Source of the DNA: Anastatus disparis
Lineage: Eukaryota > Arthropoda > Insecta > Hymenoptera > Eupelmidae
Assembly (NCBI GenBank): GCA_017163975.1
Contig: JAFFSR010000242.1
Location: 1,327,001 to 1,391,000 of the forward strand
Length of the DNA stretch: 64,000 nt
Direction of reading: 5' to 3'
The notes beneath the pieces are model-generated. The model did not search any database. It was not told the origin of the DNA and worked only from the letters and a program-made list of their open reading frames with translations. Position numbers and translations under genes: made by a program. Of the stretch, positions 39,221-49,076 are shown piece after piece (the stretch's first letter is position 1; every line of letters begins with the position of its first letter).

Positions 39221-40666
39221 GCGCTAGGCACGAAATTAAACCAATTTGTTGCGCGACGCCTCGACAGCAAATTCTCTTTCTATTTTTTCTTATTACTCGC
39301 ATTTTCTCTAACTGAATCTTGCGCTTGTGGCACAGATCTTTCTCTATATCCGTTACGTCTTTCTGACTTTTTTTCTCTGTTTGTTCTTCTTCAATTCGCA
39401 TTCTTTTTTTCTTTTATTACATTTTTTTTGCTTTTTTTTCTCTGGAGTTGACTACACGTATACACATCGCTATATTATCTATAGCTATGTATTAATGCCA
39501 TTCTCGAGATATATTTCTGTAGCTACAGTTCTCAACTTTTATTTTATTCTTTCCTGGATTTTTTCTTCGTGTTTTTTTTTATTTATTGTTTTGCTAGTCG
39601 GAAAATGCATAAATTACTTTAAAACCACCCTCGCTTATCCCTTTTCCAAAAACTAGATAATATGAACGCTTCTGTTTTTTAAAGCTTATTATACTCAATC
39701 TGGGAATTATATTTTAAACACTAGTACAGGAGAAAAAATAATATGGAAAAAATATTTTTCATCTGTTAGAATAAACTTGTTAATAAATAAATATCTTGAG
39801 TCTAGGCCACAAGTTTGTTAAGTCTTGTTAGATTATAGAGAATCAGAGATCAGTGAAACATTCTCCTAGTTAGTGAAGTAATTGTAAATGTAATTTATCA
39901 TAAAAAATATTCTATAGTAGGTAATTATTAAATTGTAATATTCGCTTATGAAAAAATTCTCCATGTTTGCGGTATTTTTAAATGAACAGTCTACCGAATG
40001 GTACTGCAGATTATTCATTAAAAATGACAAAACGTTGAAATTATCAATTTCAACATGTTTCTTGCGAAATTTGCACTAAAGCTTTTGTCAACTGTGTTAT
40101 CACCATTTTAAAAATATTTTTAATTTTACATTTATATAATAAAAAACCTATTCAGGATACGTTTATTCTTTAAATAAAAATTAAAAAATGTACCGTATCA
40201 AAAAAAGTTAATAACAAAGTTTATAGCTACAAACTCGTAATGAATAATACATTAATCTTTTGTTTAATTAGAAAAGTTGTATTAATAAAATATGAAAATT
40301 CCTTTAAAATATAAGTCGATTATCCATTTGAGCATCCATTATCATTATTTGTAAAAGGCCTCTCAAAGCCTCCAGTACTTATGCGCGTAATTTCAAGAGG
40401 ATCTACATGCACATATCACTCGATACACAAAATATCGTTCAACACGACTATCGTCTTGCAAGTCGTTTACATCTGCCACCTTAATATCAATACGCTTCTT
40501 GTATTCATCCTTCTTTCGCTATATACATACAAAGTAAGATAGAAAGAGATAGAGTGAGAGAGTGAAAGTAAGAGGATTTTGCCACCCTCATCTTGCATAC
40601 AACGAGTATGCCAAAGGAGATTTACGAGCCACTTGAACTCGCGGAGTTTCGACAAGATGCCGCCTG

Positions 40667-40683
40667 TATATATATATATATAT
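40667..40683. repeat. (TA)n microsatellite
   Basis: About eight TA units in otherwise mixed sequence. Confidence 0.9.
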
Positions 40684-42433
40684 GCTACATGTCGTGTGTT
40701 AGTATAGCACGTAGAAAAGGTGAGCTGCAGTTACGTGGAAAAGGAGGAGAGAGAGAGGCTTTTCTCCAAGATTTAGCCCTCAGAATGACAAATCTCTGCT
40801 TCTATATATTTTATCTTATTTTGTTGCTTTTTTTTCTCTACTTTTTCTTTTTTTACTATACGTTTTACTAAATGTGCTTGTATACAGGGATTTTCTAGTG
40901 TTTTCCGATAAGCTTTGCGTAGCTTAAGCGCATTTTTTTTTCTTTTGTTTGGAAAGTAAAACGCATCGTAAATTCGATAATTAATAATCTAATGGAATTT
41001 ATGAAGTTTAGTATACTTAATTACATCCCAATATAATGTTTATCATTTTTTTTTCAAACAAGAGAAATTTTAATGCATTTCAGATACTTTTTTTAATATT
41101 AAACAATATCTTTCGAATAAATTTTTTTTTATTTAATGCGAATTGTTATTAATATTTAAAATTTTTTAAAATTAACAATTATTTATTATAATTAACGAAC
41201 ATGAAATTAAAAATGAATGTTGAGAAAAAAATCTTTCTTACGTCAATTTAATTAATTTAATATCTTTGAAAGAACATAGATAGCATCTGGTGTTTACAGT
41301 TCAGCGTCGATCGAATAAAAGGAAAAAAAAATTAAAGTGAGAAAATAAAATGGTTATCGCAAGTCGACAATTAAAAAGTTCTTTGTATTTTAATAAAACC
41401 TATGAAGAATGTAAACCTGCTGCATCTGCAAGTAAAAAAGAGTACATAGAAAAAAAAAAGTAAAAGAGGCTTGAGTTTTTAGTGGTAGCATTTACAATGA
41501 CGAAAGGGTATACGGCAAAAGATTTTTACAGCAAAGACTTTTTCATTTTAATACATATATATTTATGCATCTCTTGCTCCTCGAGCTTTAAGAGTAAGAG
41601 GTTTCTCTGTGATGATTGCAAAACGAAAGGTCGTTGAATGTCTTCCTTTCTCTTCGTCTCCTTTTCTTTTGGTCGCCGGTCGATGAGAGAACTTAAAATG
41701 CGTTAGAAACGCGTCACTAAGAGATGAAGGTAAGTGAGAGAAGGGGAAGATATAAGAGAGAAACTGAAGTTTTCTACACTCTAAGAAAAAGAGAGAAGGA
41801 CGTAAAAATGTATTCTTGCAAAACTCAAGGCTTTCATGCGCTATAAACAATCTTGCTCGTATAAGAATTTTTCTCAACGCTGTCTCATGACTATACAGCT
41901 TCTTTTTCTTCTTCCAAAAACTTTTTTTTTTTTTCTCTCTCTCTTGGAGAAAATGGCTTCGACTGCGTTCTCTCCTTCGACTTTTTTAGGGAGGGGGGCG
42001 AGGTATCGTTTCTTAAGATGCAAACAGTATAAGTGCGAAAAAGCAGTAGAATGCACCACCGCGAAATGGAATAAGTTTGGTTATTAAATAGTTCGTATTC
42101 TACGGGTAGTCTTGTGCTTTTTACTTGGAGGAATATATATTTCTCCATTCCAGATGTGTATGAAACTTGACAACTTGTCGTGCTTTTATCTGCTGCTTCA
42201 GCATTCTTTTTTTTATTGGTAGAGTTTGTATTTTTTTTATGGGACTTCTGATATCTTGAGAAATTTAATTGCACTTAGCTTTTAATTATTGTCAATCAAA
42301 AAAAGTTTGTTTGGAAAAAACTAGCCTAATAATTTGAAGTTGACGAGGAAAGTGTTTCACCCTCGTGCCACGAATTTTCTTTTAACTTTGGTATTTTTTT
42401 TCCAGAAAGTTATAAAAAGAAAGTTTTATGGAT

Positions 42434-42800
42434 TTAAAAACAGATTGCATCCATTTTAGGGCCATACGATGTTCAAACTAATTATTCTAAAAGATTTTTA
42501 TTTGAATTATATGAAAATTGAGATAAAAACTTTCCAATTAAAAAATAATTGTCCAGAAAAACTCAATTTTTTCGACGGTTATAAATAAACAAAATCAAGA
42601 CAAAAATTCCGTAATTCTTTTGTATGTTTTAAGCTAAATTTTTGCATTATTTTTTATAATTGTTGCAAAATTGAGCTTTTTAAATAATTTTTTCTTTGTA
42701 AAATTTCCACCTTAACTTTTAAATTTTTCTCGTAAATATCTTATAAAATAATAATTCAAAAATCCAAAGCCTTAAAGTAAATGCAAATTTTTTAAAAAGC
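42434..42800. mobile_element. Diverged foldback element, copy 2
   Basis: AAACTAATTATTCTAAAAG (42477-42495) is identical to the block in copy 1 at 30021-30039. It is followed by the same order of blocks: a GAGATAA-type motif, AAACTCAATTTTTTCGACG, a loop, and mirrored blocks ending around TTTTTAAAAAGC. The two halves form a weak long inverted repeat centred near 42620. This pairs it with 29973-30373 as a dispersed foldback family. The edges are approximate. Confidence 0.6.
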
Positions 42801-44918
42801 TTTTTAATTTAAACAGAACAGCTCACCAATTTAAAAATATTGAGTATGGGATATAATAGATGCACTTAACAAAAGAAAAAATATTCCAAAGGTAGAAGAA
42901 AACGCAAGATCCAAAAGTGGAACACTGTTCTTATGAATTTTATTGATTTACGATTTGATTAATAATAGAAAAAGATAATATTATCCTTATATTTATTTGT
43001 ATTCTTAATAAATTACAAAATATATACACATATACACATAAAATATTTAACTATTAATACTTAACTATAATTTTCTCCTCATTGAGAAGCGTTTGACAGG
43101 TCCTTAATGTAATTGCCTTTCTAAAAGCACGACTTCTCGATAGAGAAAGCCAGATAATACTAATCTTTAAATTGGATACATCGGAGTGTTAATTCGTCAA
43201 TATTCGATTTTGATTACAAGTGATGATTTGAATACAAAGAAACATCGTGAGGCTCTTTATTTAAGTTACTTTTACTTTTATGTACTATTATTATAATACA
43301 ATTGATCATTTGGTGAGATGAATTTAATTTATATTTCATTAAAGCTAATTTTAGATACACGTTTTATTAGCAATTAAAGTTTTAATTTAATCTTATTTAC
43401 AATTTAGCAAGAAATATTAAAATTCCATTGTTAAATTTCTAAAAATCGTGAAAAACGTCATGACGCAAGTTGATGATTTATTAAATATCTGATAAAAAAA
43501 ATTTCCCCTTCGCTTTTAATATAAATATATATTTTTCTGCTCTCGAATGTATATATATCTCTTTCGCTATTCGAATTTTATTTCAAATAAACATCTTGAA
43601 CACGTATATGCCTAGTATAGCGCAAAAATTTATGTACACACTCGGCGTAGAATAAGCGTAGCGAATAAGAAGAAAAAAAATATAAGAAGAACATATCATT
43701 CTCTAGTATCGTAACCCCTAAACGTCATATTTTCAGCAAATAAATCTCAACGCAAAATCCGTCGTTTATCTATATCGCACATATTAAGTTTGTATATAAA
43801 ACATTCGTAAATGGGGATATGAAGTAGAGCATTTTTATATGGCTGCTACACTCTTTTGGTCTAAGAAAATAGACTAAGTGAGTCATAGAAAAACCCTAGA
43901 ATCCTTCCTTTATCTTTCGTACTAAAGAATAATGTCATTGTAATGGTAGTAGCTCTTATTTTTGTTCAGCACTAGAATAATAAAACTTTTTGAAAACTAT
44001 TTTTTATTCTCAAAATATATTACTGAATTTGTTTTATATCTTTTCACAATGTCTGTATATAAATTTTATTTATTTATTCGTTAATTTATTGAAAACAATC
44101 AATAAAATAAATAGAAGCATAATAATCAGAACTTTTTAATTTATTAATTACACAAATTTTTAAGATATATAGAAACTCTCGAAATGTATGATTAATTTTA
44201 TTCCAAAGAAATTTGAGTCTAAAAATAAGATATAAATTTTAGAGTATATTCATAAATTTTTTCTTGTATATAATATATACTTCTATGTTTTATAATAATT
44301 ATTTTTCTTTGAATTAAAGAAATATTCAAAATAATTTATATGAAAAAAAGGTTTTTTTTACCAAATTTTCAACAATACGTCTTATAGTAAGGTGAACTTG
44401 TAAAGTTTACGAGAAGCAATAGTCTCAGCGCATCTATCCCTTATAACGGTATTACACATATAAAAATTCTAACTCTCGTGACATAGGCACAAAATAAAAA
44501 GCAAGCTCGTATTGTTCTCTTTTACTCTTCTCGAAGCAAGGTGAATCTCTTTCTTTTCCTTCTTTACTGCCATACATGTATATATACATTTGGACCTTTT
44601 CTTCTCACGCTATATAACTTGCATGTATACGCGTCTGATCTTTCACTGTTCAAGTTTCCTACGTCTTGCTTCTACTTCGGTAACACCGACACGTATAAGA
44701 CACTTTTTATTAGTTTTTGGAGGAGGTCAATCGAGAGCCCCATTCAGGTTTTTCTGACGAGCCAACCATCGTGTTGCTGTACTTCTTCCTTATATGGATG
44801 GACTACACTAGCCGTTAGATTGGGCTATTTTATTCTTTGTCAAACTTTATTTCTATTCTTGTAGATTCTTTATACTCCATTTCAAACGTTGTTATTGTTA
44901 ATTTTATTCTGCGATTTT

Positions 44919-44923
<5 letters not shown>
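42801..44923. other. Gene-free stretch
   Basis: AT-rich DNA with modest islands at 43500-43900 and 44390-44870. The 107-codon frame at 44541-44864 comes from a T/C-rich tract. Nothing else is recognised. Confidence 0.55.

Positions 44924-44966
<43 letters not shown>
44924..44966. repeat. (TA)n microsatellite
   Basis: About 21 uninterrupted TA units sit directly against the left end of the hairpin element at 44967. Confidence 0.95.
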
Positions 44967-44970
<4 letters not shown>

Positions 44971-45354
44971 GAGGAGGTCACGTATCTCTGTCCTTTTCTA
45001 ATCAAATAATTAATTTTTAGCTAAAAATAATAACTTTAGCAAAAAATAAAGAGAAAGCCGCATCTCGTATAAGGAAAAGCAAAATTTTCTTTAATAAGAA
45101 AAAATTCATTTTATTGCTTCGATTTCAAGAAAACCTTGAAAAACCAAATTGTTTACCCTAACCTCTGTGTTTTAAGTTTTTCAAGGTTTTCTTGGAAACA
45201 AAGCGATGAAATTAATTTTTTCTCATCAATGAAGATATTGCTTTTTTTGATACAAAATGCGGCTTTCTCTTAATTTTTTACTAAAATTATTAGTTTTTGT
45301 AATAAAATTAATTCTTTGATTAGAAAAGGACAGATATACTCGACCTCCTCTTAA
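44967..45354. mobile_element. TTAA-flanked hairpin element, copy 1 (diverged)
   Basis: The left end TTAAGAGGAGGTC (44967) and the right end GACCTCCTCTTAA (ending 45354) are perfect complements. The inverted repeat continues inward through CTGTCCTTTTCTAATCAAA and the mirrored TTCAAGAAAACCTTGAAAAA block. It makes a hairpin of about 180 bp per arm, with moderate mismatch and a short loop near 45155. TTAA at both edges fits a TTAA target duplication as in piggyBac-type elements, though the GAGGAGG ends are not the usual CCC start. The 379-bp relative at 48007-48393 shares the ends but not the internal arm sequence. Confidence 0.75.
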
Positions 45355-47412
45355 AAGTAATTATAGACGTAGTCGTGCAACAAAGATTCCATTGTAAATA
45401 CAATTGTGAAAATAAAAAACTTGTTAATATTTTTAAACTTAAAAAAGTGACTCTAATCTTTATACATGAAATTATTGTTTATATTTTTTCAGTAAACATG
45501 ATGAAGATCCAATCTAAATCTTCATGTAAAGCTTTCTTATCGATATTAAAATGATTCTGAATTAATTCTATTCTTATAAAATGTGTTTAAAGAAACACTT
45601 TTTAAGTATAGATAGAAATTTATTATTAAAATTACATATTTAGTGAATATAAATGCTATATTACGAAAATTTATTTCTGTATCTCAATAGGATCGAAGAT
45701 CTCTTGATTAACAATATTTAAATTTAATTAAAGCTTGAAACGTAATATTTCATCAAACAATAATCCTGTATTATTTACGCTATTCTAATAAATTTTAATT
45801 CAAGGAATGAAAAATAACTAATTATTAAAATAATCATTTCATTTTTGTTAATAAAAATAAATATTTCACTATTATCAAAAAAATTCATTCAAATATTCAG
45901 CTTTATCCGTAACGATATATTATATTTTACAAAAATCAATAATCTATTACAATTTGATTTTTTTTTCGTTGCTGATTCTTCATTCTTTTTTATAATTTTA
46001 TAAAATTTATAAAGTTAAAAACTGATCCTATTTTCATTACTCCACCAACTTACTAATGGTGCTGTAATATGCTTTTGCAATCAAAAATAGTCTGTGCCCT
46101 ATACTTACTGTTACAGAAAAATGGCTAGATCTCTGAGTCTTTGACTTTTTAATCCTAAAAAGCGTTTCACTTTTTGAGGTTCATTTCAAAGAAAGAAAGA
46201 TGTAATCGATTCAGGTATAATTCTGTTCCACCTTCTTACGCGTTATTCAACACCCAATGAATTCCTCATGTCGCCTTTTCTATAAAGATCTTTGCGGTTT
46301 ATCTTAACAAAAGCGAATATAAGGAAAAAAACCATATTTATAGCAGTAGTAACAGTGGTAACATTGAACGATTGTAGGTTGCTAGGTCGGGTATGTATTT
46401 CGACGGATGACCGTTGTTTGGCAAAGGATCGCGACGGTTTCTGTGATTTATTGTTCGAAATCCTTATTCTCTTTTTCTCTTTCCCTCTTGCGTGCGCGCG
46501 AATATCTTTGCACGTCACTCGCATTGCTCATTCAGTTCTCTCGTATCTTTTTTTTTTGCTTTTTTTTCTTATACTCGCCTTTTCTATTTCTCTGCTACAT
46601 ATATAGTCCGTCCTTTATGGTCCTTTGACATGGGAATTTTCATTAGTGGATTCATTTTTTATTGTACCTCTTTTTTTTCTCTGAAGGAGATCTTTTTTTT
46701 CGTTTATGTACCGGTAAAACGTATATAGGATTATGAATCGGCAGAAGAATGAGCATACGGATGAAATAGGGTCGTATAAGGGACGATATTGTTTTGCCAA
46801 GATTATGCGCATTGATATATTTTTGTCTTTATTGTGTCTTTTTATGAAAGATTGATGGCTTGGAACAAGCACGTGAGAAATATTATTTCATTTTTTTATT
46901 GGGTATAAATATTTTAATCGTAACATTTGTAATGAAATAGTTTAAATGGTTTATGAGCACTGTTCAGTTATTTTTGGCCCTTTTTGGCCCTTTTTAGCAC
47001 TATGAGTTAGGCGTCATAAGCCCTGGTCATTCTCTCTGTAGTTTCAATTGAGTAAACTACATAGAGTGTTTAAAAGTTTAAGAGTATTAATTATTGCTTG
47101 ACAATATATTGATTATAAAGAGTAACAATAATAGTGTTTCTTTATAATTATTTCATAACCCGCCTTCCACCCACATACATCCATCACATTTACATATGAA
47201 CAAGTTAATAAGAAATTCTTTAATGTGATTGCGTATTTAATAAATTATTAGTAAATCTTAATTGTGAATTTCATGAATTTTTTCAATATGCACGGAATCA
47301 AAAAACCTCACTATTTAAAAATGTTTATGGCTTAATAATGTAAATGTATAGTGACATTTTCAGAATAATTTAAAATATTGAAATATAATATGACTTTAAA
47401 ATTGTATTGATG
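45355..47412. other. Gene-free stretch
   Basis: AT-rich DNA with one island at 46130-46870 that has overlapping chance frames on both strands. Nothing else is recognised before the SINE. Confidence 0.55.
46970..46999 (+). repeat. 10-bp repeat TTTTTGGCCC, partial triplet
   Basis: Two copies of TTTTTGGCCC and a third degenerate copy (TTTTTAGCAC) in tandem. Confidence 0.8.
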
Positions 47413-47435
47413 AGAGGTCGTCAGTGGCTCAGTCG

Positions 47436-47448
47436 GTAGAGCGATGGA
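47436..47448 (+). repeat. 13-bp target duplication, left copy
   Basis: GTAGAGCGATGGA, part of the SINE, is repeated exactly at 47637-47649 on the other side of the retroposed cDNA. Confidence 0.85.
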
Positions 47449-47636
47449 TATCAAGTCACTTTATTTGCTGGTTTTTGATACGAGCGCTTACTTGTATAAG
47501 CCAACATGATAATTTAAATGTAAACTGTTTTCAAGTCAAAATGTATTAATGTTAAGTTTCATTTGTTTTTGTAACAAAAGAACCTGTCAATGTAAATTAT
47601 ATTTTCAATAAACAAATATTAAAAAAAAAAAAAAAA
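47449..47636 (+). mobile_element. Retroposed polyadenylated cDNA nested in the SINE
   Basis: Between two identical 13-bp copies of GTAGAGCGATGGA (47436-47448 and 47637-47649) lie 172 bp of unrelated sequence. It has an AATAAA signal at 47607-47612, eight more bases (47613-47620) and a run of 16 A (47621-47636). The target duplication, polyadenylation signal and poly(A) are the marks of target-primed reverse transcription of an mRNA or LINE 3' end. No open frame is present, so it is most likely a 5'-truncated 3' UTR. The parent transcript is not identifiable here. Confidence 0.85.
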
Positions 47637-47649
47637 GTAGAGCGATGGA
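47637..47649 (+). repeat. 13-bp target duplication, right copy
   Basis: GTAGAGCGATGGA directly follows the 16-base poly(A), after which the SINE sequence resumes. Confidence 0.85.
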
Positions 47650-48006
47650 ATCATAATCTCGAAGTTCCGAGTTCGAATCCCGCTCGCGGCAATCGATTGA
47701 TACAAGCATCGCTGTATACGATACATATGCTTTGTTCACAAACACATTGAAAACCTTCGTCGCTAATTAGCATCGTAATGATAGCATAAATTCAGTGACG
47801 TTAAAATAAAAAAAAAAAAAATTAACCCTTAAAATCGTATGACTTTGTCAGAAAGAAAATTATTATCCTGACATTTACCAGCAGTGTTTCAGTAAAAATT
47901 TTTTAAAAAATTTTTTCGTAAAAATTTCAATTTTTACCAATATTCAATTTTTTTATAATTATAAATGGTAAAAATCTAAAATTATCAATTCAGGAATTGT
48001 ACAGCC

Positions 48007-48393
48007 TTAAGAGGAGGCCGTATAGCTCCATCTTTGTCTAATTTAATTTTTCGTTATTATTAATAAATTAAATATTGTTATACAAAAGTGAGGGTATAGC
48101 CCAATAGATTTCAGGACGAGCAAACGATCCTATTCTATGAAAAAATATGAAATTTTCATTAGTTTCCGAGTGAGGTCTGAAACGGAATAACAGCTATCAA
48201 ATTCAATTGTTTTTCCGTTTCAGACCTCACTCGGAAACTAATGAAAATTTCATATTTTTTCATAGAATAGGATCGTTTGCTCGTCCTGAAATCTATTGGG
48301 CTATACCCTTACTTTTGCATAACAATATTTAATTTATTAATAATAACGAAAATTTAGATTAGACAAGGACAGAGCTATACGGCCTCTTCTTAA
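48007..48393. mobile_element. TTAA-flanked hairpin element, copy 2 (near-perfect arms)
   Basis: The element is bounded by TTAA (48007-48010) + GAGGAGGCCG and by CGGCCTCTTC + TTAA (48390-48393). The arms run almost to the centre. The inner 96 bp, from GGGTATAGCC to GAAACGGAA on the left, is exactly complementary to the right arm as far as I can read it. The outer 80 bp carries a handful of mismatches. The loop is about 25 bp near 48200. There is no coding sequence. It belongs to the same end-family as 44967-45354. The near-perfect pairing suggests a recent insertion or conversion between the arms. If transcribed it would give a hairpin RNA of about 180 bp. Confidence 0.85.
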
Positions 48394-48604
48394 AGCAGGT
48401 AGCTCATAGTTTTTAAAAAATCGAATATTGAACAGAATCCGACTTTTTTTTTACAATTTTGCATATAAAAAAAATGTCAAAGAAGAAAATCTAAAATCCA
48501 AAGGTGAAATTACTCTTTCTGTCGGTTCATTCAAGCAAAATAATATAAATATAAATTGAGTAATAAATAATTCTTTTAAAATGTAAAAACAATTTATTTA
48601 AGCA

Positions 48605-48645
48605 ATACTAATTTGTTTATCTTTTTTTTGTTTCAGGTGAGTTGG
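48605..48645 (+). promoter_or_regulatory. Candidate recursive splice site 3 (strongest)
   Basis: TACTAAT at 48606-48612 is a near-ideal branch point, with its A at 48611 and 25 nt before the AG. It is followed by a T-rich tract, TTTCAG (AG at 48635-48636) and immediately GTGAGT (48637-48642), a full consensus donor. All three parts of a ratcheting point are therefore present and well spaced. The site lies 21,387 bp after site 2 and about 240 bp downstream of the hairpin element ending at 48393. An alternative is that it is the acceptor of a real exon that happens to begin with GTGAGT, but no sensible coding frame follows. Confidence 0.65.
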
Positions 48646-49030
48646 TTCAAAGCGATTCTAATAATTCAAAGTTGTTATTTATACTTTACGTAGGCAAGTA
48701 TAAGAATTTTAGATCATAATGTAATCATAAAAAACGTTTCAATGATATGATAAATCATGAAAAATAAACGTGTAAGATATGATACTAAGAAAGATACAAT
48801 TCTTACAATCATGTCAATTCCCATCGAATCCCAATATCGAAAGTAAAAAAAAGTTTGTCCTATCAGTGAAGCAAGTTGACGGTTTCGTTAGGAGAAAAAT
48901 TTTTCTAGAAATACCATGTACAGAGTATAATATGATAACGTGAATGTGATTGTCAATTGGCTCTTGGTATATGTGAGTATCTCTTTTTCCTCTTAGATTC
49001 TCTTCCCCTTTTCCGCTACAATTCGAGCTT

Positions 49031-49076
49031 CGTCGTCGTAGTCGTAGTGTAGTAGTGTAGTAGTAGTCGTAGTCGT
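49031..49076 (+). repeat. GTA/GTC trinucleotide tract
   Basis: CGTCGTCGTAGTCGTAGTG and onward is an impure trinucleotide repeat with two GTGTAGTA interruptions, in a GC-richer island just after recursive site 3. Confidence 0.9.

Larger units (their letters stand above)
38337..42433. other. Gene-free stretch
   Basis: AT-rich DNA with islands at 39020-39350, 40370-40760 and 41560-42200. A strong donor-like GAAGGTAAGTG at 41726-41736 follows a polypyrimidine tract, but no exon can be argued. Confidence 0.55.
47413..47821 (+). mobile_element. tRNA-derived SINE, + strand, interrupted
   Basis: The 5' part starts GAGAGGTCGTCAG and contains the A box TGGCTCAGTCGG (47425-47436). The SINE then resumes at 47637 with the B box GTTCGAATCC (47671-47680), the family-specific body, and an A-rich tail ending about 47821. 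The outer flanks TTAAAATTGTATTGA (left) and TTAAAATCGTATGA (right) look like a decayed target duplication of about 14-15 bp. With the insertion removed, the length is about 208 bp, as in the copy at 4405-4609. The A and B boxes are separated by a later insertion, so Pol III transcription is probably impaired. Confidence 0.85.

Noticed and set aside
41563..42274. Cluster of overlapping frames on both strands
   Set aside because: Several frames are open at once over a purine/pyrimidine-skewed island, which indicates a composition effect and not coding.
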